Shown piece after piece: positions 1 through 6,964 of a stretch of 12,021 nucleotides of DNA; within the stretch, counting starts at the first letter, position 1, and the number at the start of each line of letters is the position of its first letter. The notes beneath the pieces were generated by a model. The model did not search any database. It was not told the origin of the DNA and saw only the letters and a list, made by a program, of their open reading frames with translations. The translations under genes and the position numbers were made by a program. The stretch comes from Deltaproteobacteria bacterium (GTDB lineage Bacteria; Desulfobacterota; DSM-4660; Desulfatiglandales; Desulfatiglandaceae). Location of the stretch: positions 1-12,021 of the forward strand of contig JAGHEC010000139.1 of NCBI GenBank assembly GCA_021159525.1, read 5' to 3'.

Positions 1-1319
1 CAGTTGGGGTTGGGGCACCTGAGGACCACCTCCCCGGCCTTTTTCACCACGTCTGAACCGCATACCGGGCACTGGGACGGCATCTTGAATTTCTTTTCGC
101 AGCCGGTCCGGAGGGACGGGATGGACTTGACCACCTCGGGGATGACGTCCCCTGCCCGCTGGACGATCACCCGGTCTCCCTGCCGAATATCTTTTTTTTC
201 AATCTCCTCCTGGTTGTGAAGAGTCGCCCGCCTCACCAAGACCCCACCCACCTCGACCGGTTCCAGGTGCGCCACAGGCGTCAATGCGCCGGTTCGGCCT
301 ACCTGCACATCGATCTTGATGAGCGTGGTGGTCTCCTGACTGGCCTTGAACTTGTACGCCACAGCCCATCGCGGACTCCTCGATTTCTGTCCCAATCGGT
401 CCTGAAGGTCCAGCCGATTTACCTTGATCACCGCGCCGTCGATCTCATAAGGAAACTGCCCGCGGATCTCCTCAAAATGGCGACAGGCGTCAAGCACCTT
501 GGAAAGGGCATTGCAGACACGGATGTGGGGCCGATTGATTCGAAGGCCCCATTCCTGTAGCAGAAGCATGCATTCATACTGGGTGGCACAGGGGAAACCG
601 TCCATGGCCCCGGCCCCGTAGCAGAACATATGAAGAGGCCTTTTGGCCGTTACCTTGGGATCGAGCTGTCTCAGGGAACCGGCCGCCGCATTCCGCGGGT
701 TGGCAAAGGGAGGAAGCCCTTTGTCGATCCGTTCCCGATTGAGGTCCTCAAAGGGCGCCAGCTCCATATAGACCTCTCCCCTTGCCTCCAGGAGGTCAGG
801 GAAGGGAGGGCCGTCTTTCTTTTTTGTCAGCGACAGGGGGATGTCGAGGATGGTCTTGATGTTTAAAGTGATGTTTTCCCCTACATAACCATCCCCGCGG
901 GTAGAGCCTGTTTTGAGGACGCCCTTTTCATACACGAGCTCCACGGCCAGACCGTCGATCTTGGGCTCAACCGTGTACTGTATGGCGGCGTCCTCCTGCA
1001 AAAAGCGCTTGATCCGGGCGTCGAAATCCCTGATGTCCTGGTCGCTGAAGACGTTTTCAAGACTCAGCATGGGGGTCCGGTGCTTGACCTCTGCAAAGGT
1101 CTCCGGGGGAGCGGCCCCTACCTTTTGTGTGGGTGAATCGGGGGTTGCCAGGTCAGGGTTCTGTCGCTCCAGGTCCACGAGGCGCCTGAAGAGTCTGTCG
1201 TATTCAGCGTCCGCGATCTCGGGATCGTCCAGGACATAGTAGCGGTAGTTATGGTGCCGGATTGCCTCGCGAAGAGACTGGATCTCTTTTTCCACGTTTT
1301 CTGTTTTTGTGTCGGTCAT
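1..1319 (-). CDS. ligA: NAD+-dependent DNA ligase LigA, N-terminal 439 residues (3' end outside window)
   Basis: LigA seals nicks in duplex DNA during replication and repair, using NAD+ to adenylate its active-site lysine. The reading frame is open from the ATG at 1319-1317 to the left edge, giving 439 codons plus two bases of the next. In order it shows the Ia-like N-terminal helices with HHNYRYYVLDDPEIADAEYD near residues 22-41, the adenylation domain with active-site Lys120 in VEPKIDGLA, the STRGDG and NPRNAAAGSLRQ nucleotide-binding motifs, an OB fold with VGRTGALTPVA and RATLHN, and the start of the Cys4 zinc finger (CPVC, then RCPNPN; the next codon begins TG and is probably Cys). The HhH and BRCT domains must lie beyond the edge, since full-length LigA is about 670 residues. 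An AGGA element precedes the ATG by about 8 nt. The gene begins 21 bp after the phosphorylase gene, so the two are probably cotranscribed. No frameshift is seen. Confidence 0.97.
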   Translation of the reverse strand, partial: MTDTKTENVEKEIQSLREAIRHHNYRYYVLDDPEIADAEYDRLFRRLVDLERQNPDLATPDSPTQKVGAAPPETFAEVKHRTPMLSLENVFSDQDIRDFDARIKRFLQEDAAIQYTVEPKIDGLAVELVYEKGVLKTGSTRGDGYVGENITLNIKTILDIPLSLTKKKDGPPFPDLLEARGEVYMELAPFEDLNRERIDKGLPPFANPRNAAAGSLRQLDPKVTAKRPLHMFCYGAGAMDGFPCATQYECMLLLQEWGLRINRPHIRVCNALSKVLDACRHFEEIRGQFPYEIDGAVIKVNRLDLQDRLGQKSRSPRWAVAYKFKASQETTTLIKIDVQVGRTGALTPVAHLEPVEVGGVLVRRATLHNQEEIEKKDIRQGDRVIVQRAGDVIPEVVKSIPSLRTGCEKKFKMPSQCPVCGSDVVKKAGEVVLRCPNPN

Positions 1320-1340
1320 TCGTTGTTATCCTGTCCCGGT

Positions 1341-2114
1341 TCAGTCGGGTGCATCAGATATGTCTCCCGTGGCCCTGGCAAGGTGCAACAGAAGTTGACC
1401 CCCCATACGCGTGTTCTCGTATAACCTCGGATTGGAGAAACCCGGCTTCCATTTGAGGCTGGACAGCTCATCCGAAACCACGAGGAGGGCGGCAAGATCC
1501 GCCCCGCGATAGGCCGCCACGGTCAGAAGGGCTGACATCTCCATGTCCACGGCCAAAACGCCCATTTTCTGAAAATGCCTTACCTTTTTGGGGGTTTCCC
1601 GGTAAATGGCATCGGTGGTCCAGACGGTTCCCTTTTTGTATGCCCATCCGTTACGGGCTGCGGCCTGGGCAACCGTGCACGTGAGACCCGGGTGGGCCTC
1701 CGGGGCCTTTTTGGCTATGGGATAATGCCTGGAGGTCCCCTCCTCCGAGACGGCCCGGTCAGGGATCACAAAATGGCCTGCGTTCAGATCAGGCTGGAGC
1801 GATCCACACCATCCCAGGACCCAGACGGTCTTGACCCCCAGGGCAATCAGTTTCTCCAATCCCAGGACCGCATGGGGGGCGCCAAAAAAAGGGCCTGCCA
1901 AGGCAACGGGGGGAGCACCCGATGGCCCCCCATCCGCCTGATAAAGCCGGTACAGGGGGGTTTCGCTGAACCGGACCTCAACTGCGCCGGAGATCCGGAC
2001 AAGCCATTTGAGCTCCTGATGAAGCATTACCATGAGGGCAACCGGGCCCAGATCAGGATCCCCTTTGCCTTTAATAGGCCGAATAATCTCCTGATTATCT
2101 TGTTCCGCCGGCAT
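1341..2114 (-). CDS. Nucleoside phosphorylase-family protein (PNP/uridine phosphorylase superfamily)
   Basis: This 257-residue protein belongs to the NP-I (PNP_UDP_1) nucleoside phosphorylase fold, cytosolic enzymes that cleave nucleosides with phosphate to a free base and ribose-1-phosphate. Visible signatures are GWCGSLQPDLNAGHFVIP near residues 101-118, the region typical of the family's phosphate/ribose site; VDMEMSALLTVA near 189-200, with Glu192 where the family Glu binds ribose hydroxyls; and VVSDE, with Asp215 where the catalytic Asp of related enzymes sits. The substrate cannot be read from sequence. The frame stays open to a GTG at 2162, but that codon lies only about 12 nt from the predicted transcription start and lacks a ribosome site. 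The ATG at 2114 is preferred: AAAGGCG lies about 14 nt upstream and the conserved protein begins soon after. The gene lies just upstream of ligA. It might be nucleosidase-like rather than a phosphorylase. Confidence 0.85.
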   Translation of the reverse strand: MPAEQDNQEIIRPIKGKGDPDLGPVALMVMLHQELKWLVRISGAVEVRFSETPLYRLYQADGGPSGAPPVALAGPFFGAPHAVLGLEKLIALGVKTVWVLGWCGSLQPDLNAGHFVIPDRAVSEEGTSRHYPIAKKAPEAHPGLTCTVAQAAARNGWAYKKGTVWTTDAIYRETPKKVRHFQKMGVLAVDMEMSALLTVAAYRGADLAALLVVSDELSSLKWKPGFSNPRLYENTRMGGQLLLHLARATGDISDAPD

Positions 2115-2180
2115 GAACGGGAAATCGCCTTTGACTCTGGAAGATGGGCACGTACCATGCACCCGGGACGTGCCGACTGA

Positions 2181-2209
2181 ATATTAGTGGGTATCCCGGC
2201 CATTGGCAA
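2181..2209 (-). promoter_or_regulatory. Candidate sigma-70-like promoter for the phosphorylase-ligA pair
   Basis: On the minus strand a -35-like TTGCCA (2209-2204, five of six consensus bases) is followed by a 17-bp spacer and a -10-like TAATAT (2186-2181, four of six). Transcription would start near 2174, about 60 nt before the preferred ATG at 2114. This is a consensus match only. Confidence 0.45.
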
Positions 2210-2237
2210 CCCCTAAATGAAGAATCGGGCATGAGAA

Positions 2238-2253
2238 GCCGGGGGGGCCCGGC
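2238..2253. other. Short G/C hairpin in the intergenic region
   Basis: GCCGGG (2238-2243) and CCCGGC (2248-2253) form a perfect 6-bp stem around a GGGG loop. No T-run follows on either strand, so it is not a typical intrinsic terminator. Its role is unknown. It lies upstream of the minus-strand promoter, in a stretch (about 2210-2376) with no other recognisable gene or site. Confidence 0.4.
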
Positions 2254-2376
2254 ACCACGGGCAGGATTTTGAACTGTCCGCGCATGCCGGGAAGCTGGCA
2301 ACGGTGATCCCTCACGGGATTGAGTCGCCTGTGGCTGGCTTGGAGCGAGACGCCATTCAAACGGAACGCGGATTCA

Positions 2377-2385
2377 GGTCCCGGG
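2377..2385. repeat. Left target-site duplication of MITE copy A
   Basis: GGTCCCGGG here matches 2513-2521 exactly and abuts the left inverted repeat. The last G may instead be the first base of the element, giving an 8-bp duplication. Confidence 0.7.
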
Positions 2386-2512
2386 TAACAGCTCAATAAA
2401 TGGGGGCAGAAGGGTTTTTCTGACGCGACTGCCGGGAGGCCCGGAGCGGAAGAAAAATTCTTCTGCCCCGGCACTATGTTCGCAGTTATCCCCCTAATTA
2501 TTGAGGTGATAC
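2385..2512 (-). mobile_element. MITE-like palindromic element, copy A (128 bp, imperfect TIRs, target-site duplication)
   Basis: The ends are imperfect inverted repeats: 22 bp at 2385-2406 and the reverse complement of the other end from 2512 inward agree at about 18 of 22 positions, both containing CTCAATAA and a G5 run. The exact direct repeat GGTCCCGGG flanks it at 2377-2385 and 2513-2521, as expected for a duplicated target (8 bp if the first G belongs to the element). Inside is a small hairpin, GAAGAA-AAA-TTCTTC near 2449-2463. Read on the minus strand, its first 78 bp align without gaps to 11814-11891 with about 11 mismatches (roughly 86% identity), so this is a dispersed family. It encodes no protein. 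It would need a transposase acting in trans, as MITEs do; which one is unknown. Confidence 0.8.
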
Positions 2513-2521
2513 GGTCCCGGG
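2513..2521. repeat. Right target-site duplication of MITE copy A
   Basis: GGTCCCGGG, identical to 2377-2385, begins at the first base after the right inverted repeat. Confidence 0.7.
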
Positions 2522-2680
2522 AACATTTTAGTGGCAAAATCAATGAAATGTGTTAGTGTTTATACGAAACATCTCAATAGATCGCAAAAGAGCCGTTTTC
2601 AGTGCAACATCCAAGGATTTCATCACGATTGTTTTACCACGAAGATCAGCAAGACACATTTCTCTTATCTGTAAATTTTG

Positions 2681-2710
2681 TTGACATAGATTACTTAGCT
2701 GACATAAACT
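2681..2710 (+). promoter_or_regulatory. Candidate sigma-70-like promoter for ffh and the downstream cluster
   Basis: A perfect -35 TTGACA (2681-2686) is followed by an 18-bp spacer and a -10-like TAAACT (2705-2710, four of six consensus bases). Transcription would start near 2717, about 22 nt before the ffh ATG. It sits in an AT-rich stretch (2522-2738) that contrasts with the GC-rich genes on either side. The heptamer TGACATA occurs twice, at 2682-2688 and 2700-2706 (18-bp period), overlapping both promoter boxes, and could be an operator. Confidence 0.6.
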
Positions 2711-2738
2711 AAACGATTACAAAATTAAGAGATGAGAC

Positions 2739-4064
2739 ATGTTTGACAGCTTGTCGGAAAAACTGAATCGCACCTTCAAAAAGTTGACAGGGCGTGGCAG
2801 ACTGACCGAGGCAAATATTCAGGATGCGCTGAAAGAAGTGCGATTGGCCCTTCTGGAAGCGGACGTCAACTACAAGGTTGTCAAGAAACTCGTGTCGGAT
2901 ATCCGGGATCGGGCCGTTGGAGAGGACGTTCTGGAAAGCCTGACCCCCGGGCAGCAGATCATAAAAATCGTCAATGAAGAGCTGACCCGATTGATGGGAG
3001 AGGCCCGGTGCCACCTCGAGCTGTCAGGAAAGGCACCCCATGTGATGATGCTGGTGGGGCTCCAGGGCTCGGGCAAGACCACAACCGCAGCAAAGCTTGC
3101 GAGGCATCTTCGGAAACAGGGAAGACGGCCCTATCTGGTCCCGGCAGATATCTACAGGCCGGCCGCCGGGGATCAGCTCAAAAAACTGGGACTTGAGATC
3201 GACGTGCCGGTCTACGCCGCGGCCCCGGATGAAAAACCTGAGGTCATCTGCGTGCATGCCCTGGCAGGTGCGGCAAGGGAAGAGGCAGACGTCCTGATCA
3301 TTGATACGGCCGGCCGGCTCCATATCGACGAACCACTGATGGCCGAGCTGGAGGCCATCAAGGCTCAGGTAAACCCCGCCGAGATCCTGCTGGTGGCAGA
3401 CGCCATGACCGGACAGGATGCGGTCACCGTGGCCAGGGATTTTAATGACCGGCTTGATATCACCGGTGTGATCCTCTCCAAGATGGAAGGAGATGCCAGG
3501 GGCGGGGCCGCCCTTTCCATCAGGGCGATGACGGGCAAGCCGATCAAGTTTGTGGGCGTGGGAGAAAAGATCAGTGCCCTGGAGCCGTTTCATCCCGACA
3601 GGATGGCCTCTCAGATACTGGGCATGGGGGATGTCCTCTCACTCATCGAGAAGGCCCAGGACCAATTCGATGAAAAAGAGGCCAAGAAATTAGAAAAAAA
3701 GCTCAAACGGAGTGAATTCGATCTGGAGGATTTTCGGACCCAATTAAAACAGATGAGGAAGATTGGGACACTCGAAGAGATACTGGGCATGATTCCCGGC
3801 CTGGGCAAGCTGAAAAAGATGGGGAACCTCAAGCCAGACGAGAAAGAGCTGGTCAAGGTGGAAGCGATTATCAATTCCATGACAGTGGAAGAACGACGGA
3901 AATATAAGATCATTAACGGCAGCAGGCGGCGAAGAATCGCCAAGGGAAGCGGTACCAGCGTTCAGGACGTGAATCGCCTGCTCAAAAACTTTATCCAAAC
4001 AAAGAAAATGATGGAGCGCTTTACCAAAAAGGGTGGACTTGAAATTCCGTCCCTTTTTGGCTGA
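2739..4064 (+). CDS. ffh: Signal recognition particle GTPase Ffh (SRP54 homologue)
   Basis: Ffh binds SRP RNA and signal sequences emerging from ribosomes, and with FtsY delivers translating ribosomes to the membrane translocon. The 441-residue length is normal. The N domain (about 1-90) leads into the G domain, with P-loop GLQGSGKT at 107-114, DIYRPAA, DTAGR at 189-193, and GDARGGAALSI just after the G4 element. The M domain (about 300-441) has the finger-loop signature GMIPGLGKLKKMG and the SRP RNA-binding GSRRRRIAKGSG segment. The G4 element, usually TKxD, reads SKME at 247-250, a conservative Thr-to-Ser and Asp-to-Glu change at the guanine-specificity site. The start at 2739 gives the usual N-terminus MFDSLSEKLN; its ribosome site (AGAGATGAG) is weak. 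It is the first gene of the rightward cluster, with rpsP 74 bp downstream. Confidence 0.98.
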   Translation: MFDSLSEKLNRTFKKLTGRGRLTEANIQDALKEVRLALLEADVNYKVVKKLVSDIRDRAVGEDVLESLTPGQQIIKIVNEELTRLMGEARCHLELSGKAPHVMMLVGLQGSGKTTTAAKLARHLRKQGRRPYLVPADIYRPAAGDQLKKLGLEIDVPVYAAAPDEKPEVICVHALAGAAREEADVLIIDTAGRLHIDEPLMAELEAIKAQVNPAEILLVADAMTGQDAVTVARDFNDRLDITGVILSKMEGDARGGAALSIRAMTGKPIKFVGVGEKISALEPFHPDRMASQILGMGDVLSLIEKAQDQFDEKEAKKLEKKLKRSEFDLEDFRTQLKQMRKIGTLEEILGMIPGLGKLKKMGNLKPDEKELVKVEAIINSMTVEERRKYKIINGSRRRRIAKGSGTSVQDVNRLLKNFIQTKKMMERFTKKGGLEIPSLFG

Positions 4065-4138
4065 AGACGGGTACGTAATCGGGTGCCGGCTGCATTGGGG
4101 CCGGGTTCCCACTGAAAACAAGGGGGTGATAGCAGCTA

Positions 4139-4402
4139 ATGGCAGTTAGAATTCGAATGACACGGATGGGTGCGAAAAAGAAACCGTTTTATCGTCTGGT
4201 GGCGGCCGATTCACAAGCGCGTCGCGATGGAAGGTTCTTAGAGATACTGGGATACTATGATCCAACCAAGGATCCCGCGGTAGTAAAGATACATGAAGAA
4301 AAGGTCAATTACTGGCTTGAAAAAGGGGCACGCGTCACTGAATCGGCACGGGCACTTCTCAAGAAGGAAGGATTGATGAAATCCCATTCAGCATCCAACT
4401 GA
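4139..4402 (+). CDS. rpsP: 30S ribosomal protein S16
   Basis: S16 is a small primary-binding protein of the 30S subunit that contacts 16S rRNA and aids its folding. The 87-residue product shows the family pattern throughout: MAVRIRMTRMGAKKKPFYRL at the N-terminus, ADSQARRDGRFLEILGYYDP at about 22-41, and the helix containing YWLEKGARVTESARALLKK at about 59-77. Its length is typical (80-90 residues). The ATG at 4139 follows AGGGGGTGAT (4121-4130), a near-perfect match to the anti-Shine-Dalgarno sequence, fitting a highly expressed ribosomal protein. The order rpsP-khpA-rimM-trmD-rplS seen here is one of the widely conserved bacterial translation clusters. Confidence 0.98.
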   Translation: MAVRIRMTRMGAKKKPFYRLVAADSQARRDGRFLEILGYYDPTKDPAVVKIHEEKVNYWLEKGARVTESARALLKKEGLMKSHSASN

Positions 4403-4441
4403 TACGGCGTTTCTGTGCGATCATATGGGAGGTGAATCAAG

Positions 4442-4672
4442 ATGAAGGAATTGATTTTGTACATTGCGAAAGCGCTCGTAGATAAGCCTGAAGAAGTGAC
4501 CGTGACAGAAATCGAGGGAGAACAGACATCGGTTATCGAGTTGAAAGTCGCCAAGGAAGACCTGGGAAAAGTCATCGGAAAACAGGGCCGCACGGCACGG
4601 GCCATGAGGACGATTCTCAGCGCCGCCTCCACAAAGATTAAGAAACGATCGGTCTTGGAGATTATAGAATAG
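4442..4672 (+). CDS. khpA: KhpA, small KH-domain RNA-binding protein
   Basis: This 76-residue protein is a single KH domain, with the RNA-contacting GxxG loop in GKVIGKQGRTARAMR at about residues 42-56. The family (YlqC/KhpA) is found between rpsP and rimM in many bacteria. In Gram-positives it pairs with KhpB and affects cell division and small RNAs; in Desulfobacterota its role is not established, and function here is inferred from family and position. The start is secure: the strong ribosome site GGGAGGTGA (4427-4435) lies 6 nt before the ATG, and the product begins with the usual MKELILYIAKALVDKPEEV. rimM starts only 2 bp after the stop, suggesting translational coupling. Confidence 0.95.
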   Translation: MKELILYIAKALVDKPEEVTVTEIEGEQTSVIELKVAKEDLGKVIGKQGRTARAMRTILSAASTKIKKRSVLEIIE

Positions 4673-4674
4673 CA

Positions 4675-5208
4675 TTGGCATCCGGTTCATCCACGAATTG
4701 GATCCTGTTGGGAAAGGTGCTCAGACCCCATGCGTTGGAGGGCCGTCTTTACGTGCAATCCTACGCGGAGTCTGAGGCATCATTTGAAGAGGCTGGAGAG
4801 ATTTTTTTGAAGTCCTCTTGCGGGGAGATCCGCGCATACAGGGTATTATCCTCAAGGCCCCATAAAAATGGGGTGTTGATGAAGCTCAATGGGGTGAATA
4901 GCCTGGAAGAGGCAGAGACACTGAGGGGTGCGGAGATCCTGGTGTCGGTCGAAGCCATCCCCCGCAAAGAGGGGGAGTACCTCTGGCATGAGTTGATGGG
5001 CCTGAGGGTCTTGCTCGAGACCGGGGAACAGATCGGTACAATCACCCATATCCTTCGTGCAGGGAGCAATGAGCTCTATGTAGTCGGGCATGGTAAAAAA
5101 GAGGTGTTTGTCCCGGCTACAGTCGAGGTGGTGAAAGAGATCGACCTGGAAAAGGGCATGATGATTATTTCAGCCATGGAGGGGTTGTTAGACCTGAATG
5201 AAGTTTGA
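4675..5208 (+). CDS. rimM: Ribosome maturation factor RimM
   Basis: RimM binds the 30S head, mainly through S19, and assists late maturation of 16S rRNA. The 177-residue product has the N-terminal beta-barrel domain opening with ILLGKVLRPHALEGRLYV at about 10-27, and a C-terminal PRC-barrel domain with YLWHELMGLRVLLETGEQIG, SNELYVV and the terminal GLLDL. The start codon is TTG at 4675, two bases after the khpA stop. No ATG or GTG nearby would preserve the conserved LLGKV strand, and no strong ribosome site is seen, so initiation probably depends on ribosomes arriving from khpA. The 3' end overlaps trmD by 11 bp (5198-5208). Confidence 0.95.
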   Translation: MASGSSTNWILLGKVLRPHALEGRLYVQSYAESEASFEEAGEIFLKSSCGEIRAYRVLSSRPHKNGVLMKLNGVNSLEEAETLRGAEILVSVEAIPRKEGEYLWHELMGLRVLLETGEQIGTITHILRAGSNELYVVGHGKKEVFVPATVEVVKEIDLEKGMMIISAMEGLLDLNEV

Positions 5209-5917
5209 TGTCCTCACCTTGTTCCCTGAAATGATCGAGGCCTACCTACGGCAGGGAATCCTGGGCCGCGCCATAACCAGGGGCCTGATCAGCATCCAGT
5301 TGATTAATATTCGTGACTTCGCGAAGGGAAAACATAAGATAACGGATGACCGACCCTACGGCGGGGGCGAGGGGATGATTATGAAACCCGGTCCCATCGA
5401 CCGGGCGCTGAAATCGGTTGACCGGATCCCGGGGATCAGCCGGGTCATTCTCCTCACTCCCCAGGGACGCCGATTCGCTCAATCCATGGCATGGGAAATG
5501 TCCGGCTGGGATCAGCTCATCCTGATCTGCGGTCGGTATGAGGGGGTAGATGAAAGGATCGTGGCAGGCCATGTGGACCTGGAACTGTCAGTGGGCGACT
5601 ACATCCTGACTGGCGGGGAATTAGGGGCCATGGTGGTCATCGATGCGGTGGCCCGGCTGATTCCCGGTGTTTTGGGCGGGGAAAGATCGCCGCTCGAAGA
5701 CTCCTTTGAAGACGGTCTTCTCAAATATCCGCAATATACACGGCCCAGGGTCTTCGAGGGAAAGGAAGTGCCGGAGATCCTGCTCTCGGGCGACCATGAA
5801 AAGATCCGGGTGTGGCGCAGGAAAAAATCCCTCAAACGCACGGCAGAAAGACGACCCGATCTGCTCGAACAGGCCGTATTAACGGCAGAGGACAGGGCGA
5901 TTTTGGCCGAAGAATAA
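5198..5917 (+). CDS. trmD: tRNA (guanine37-N1)-methyltransferase TrmD
   Basis: TrmD methylates N1 of G37, next to the anticodon, in tRNAs reading CNN codons. It uses S-adenosylmethionine and prevents +1 frameshifting. The 239-residue product carries the SPOUT-knot signatures: MKFDVLTLFPEMI at the start, DDRPYGGGEGMIMKPGPI, CGRYEGVDERI, VGDYILTGGELGAMVVIDAV and RLIPGVLG, then the C-terminal tRNA-binding part with EDSFEDGLLKYPQYTRP and LLSGDHEKI. The family more often has DDxPYGGGxGMVMKPEP, so the Arg in DDRPY and GP for EP are minor variants. It overlaps rimM by 11 bp, and the next SPOUT gene begins 12 bp after its stop. Confidence 0.98.
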   Translation: MKFDVLTLFPEMIEAYLRQGILGRAITRGLISIQLINIRDFAKGKHKITDDRPYGGGEGMIMKPGPIDRALKSVDRIPGISRVILLTPQGRRFAQSMAWEMSGWDQLILICGRYEGVDERIVAGHVDLELSVGDYILTGGELGAMVVIDAVARLIPGVLGGERSPLEDSFEDGLLKYPQYTRPRVFEGKEVPEILLSGDHEKIRVWRRKKSLKRTAERRPDLLEQAVLTAEDRAILAEE

Positions 5918-5929
5918 GGGGGCGGGAAT

Positions 5930-6493
5930 TTGCGTCTTTATATGGGTCTGGTGCATTTTCCCGTACGCAACAAACACGGCGGGAAAATTGCCTCGGCCGT
6001 AACCACCCTGGATATTCACGACCTGGCCAGACTGGCCAGGACCTATGATGTAAGGAGACTGTTTATTATCACGCCCCTGCCCGATCAGCAGGAGCTAACC
6101 AGACGGATCTTGAGGCACTGGATCGAGGGGTACGGGGGCCGGTATAATCCCCATCGCAAAGAGGCCCTTGCATGTGTTTCTGTAGCGGGCAGCATGACGG
6201 AGGCCGTAGCCCGGATTCAGGAAATAGAGGGGGAAATCCCCCTGATCATTGCAACTGATGCCGCCTATCAGGAAGGCCGGTCCATTTCCTATGAAGAGGC
6301 CAGGAAGGTTATTAGGGGAAATCAGGCGGCCGCCCTTATATTTGGTACCGCCTGGGGCCTTCATGAGGAAGTAATACAGCAGACAGATCTGGTCCTGGCC
6401 CCTGTTTTGGGGAAAAGGGGATACAATCACCTGTCGGTAAGGACGGCGGCCGCCATCATCCTGGATCGATTGGCAGGGCAGAGAAAGGATTGA
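5930..6493 (+). CDS. SPOUT-class RNA methyltransferase (TM1570-like), target unknown
   Basis: This 187-residue protein appears to be an S-adenosylmethionine-dependent RNA methyltransferase of the SPOUT superfamily, the Methyltrn_RNA_4 type known from Thermotoga TM1570. That gene also sits between trmD and rplS, so the position here supports the call. Visible features are an N-terminal Rossmann-like strand (YMGLVHFPV), a central PLIIATDA strand, and the C-terminal knot region FGTAWGLHEEVI...LAPVLGKRGYNHLSVRTAAAIILDRL, which should bind the cofactor. The modified RNA and base are unknown to me. The start is TTG at 5930 after a strong AGGGGGCGGG site; an in-frame ATG at 5942 is a less likely alternative because it loses the first strand. 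rplS follows after 72 bp. Confidence 0.85.
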   Translation: MRLYMGLVHFPVRNKHGGKIASAVTTLDIHDLARLARTYDVRRLFIITPLPDQQELTRRILRHWIEGYGGRYNPHRKEALACVSVAGSMTEAVARIQEIEGEIPLIIATDAAYQEGRSISYEEARKVIRGNQAAALIFGTAWGLHEEVIQQTDLVLAPVLGKRGYNHLSVRTAAAIILDRLAGQRKD

Positions 6494-6565
6494 GCCCGGG
6501 CGGTGCGCAAAAAATCAGATTGGGTATGCCGCAACCTGGAAAGATGAAAGAAAGAGGAGAAGGAG

Positions 6566-6910
6566 ATGAATGTAATAGAAGCGCTTGAAAAAGAGCAGAT
6601 GCGCGTCGATATCCCCGATTTCAAGCCGGGAGATACAATTCGAGTGCATGCAAAGATCAAAGAGGGAGAAAAAGAGAGGATCCAGGTATTCCAGGGCGTT
6701 GTCATACGGAAGCGCAAAGGAAATACCGGCGCCACCTTTACCGTCAGGAAGGTTTCCTACGGGATCGGCGTGGAACGGATCTTCCCGCTCCATTCCCCTG
6801 TAATAGACAAAATCGAGATTGTCACGAAGGGCAAGGTGCGAAGGGCAAGGCTTTACTACCTGCGAAATCTGCGGGGCAAGGCGGCAAGAATCAAGGAAAA
6901 GCGCGTATGA
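6566..6910 (+). CDS. rplS: 50S ribosomal protein L19
   Basis: L19 lies at the 30S-50S interface and helps form intersubunit bridges. The 114-residue product has the usual length and sequence: MNVIEALEKEQMRVDIPDFKPGDTIRV, IQVFQGVVIRKRKG, TFTVRKVSYGIGVERIFPLHSP, and the basic tail RRARLYYLRNLRGKAARIKEK. The ATG at 6566 is directly preceded by two purine-rich ribosome sites, AGGAGA and AGGAG (6555-6565), consistent with high expression. Its place after trmD and the SPOUT methyltransferase is conserved in many bacteria. Confidence 0.98.
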   Translation: MNVIEALEKEQMRVDIPDFKPGDTIRVHAKIKEGEKERIQVFQGVVIRKRKGNTGATFTVRKVSYGIGVERIFPLHSPVIDKIEIVTKGKVRRARLYYLRNLRGKAARIKEKRV

Positions 6911-6964
6911 TGAGGGAGGAGGCGCATCGGTTCAAACATCGGATGATGTGGGCCCGCAAACCGG

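Noticed and set aside
1..1319. ligA as a pseudogene because no complete frame is present
   Set aside because: The frame is uninterrupted to the window edge; it is only cut by the boundary.
1575..2180. 201-codon plus-strand open frame opposite the phosphorylase gene
   Set aside because: Antisense shadow of a gene with clear family motifs; the product has no motif of its own.
2221..2340. Possible third, degenerate copy of the MITE-like element (GGGCAGGATTTT, GGGATTGAG)
   Set aside because: Only short scattered matches, no convincing ungapped stretch and no terminal repeats.
2184..2543. 119-codon minus-strand open frame in the intergenic region
   Set aside because: It runs through the MITE-like element, its inverted repeats and the flanking duplications, has no recognisable domain, and is best explained by repeat DNA.
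3024..3593. 189-codon minus-strand open frame opposite ffh
   Set aside because: Antisense shadow of strongly conserved ffh coding sequence.
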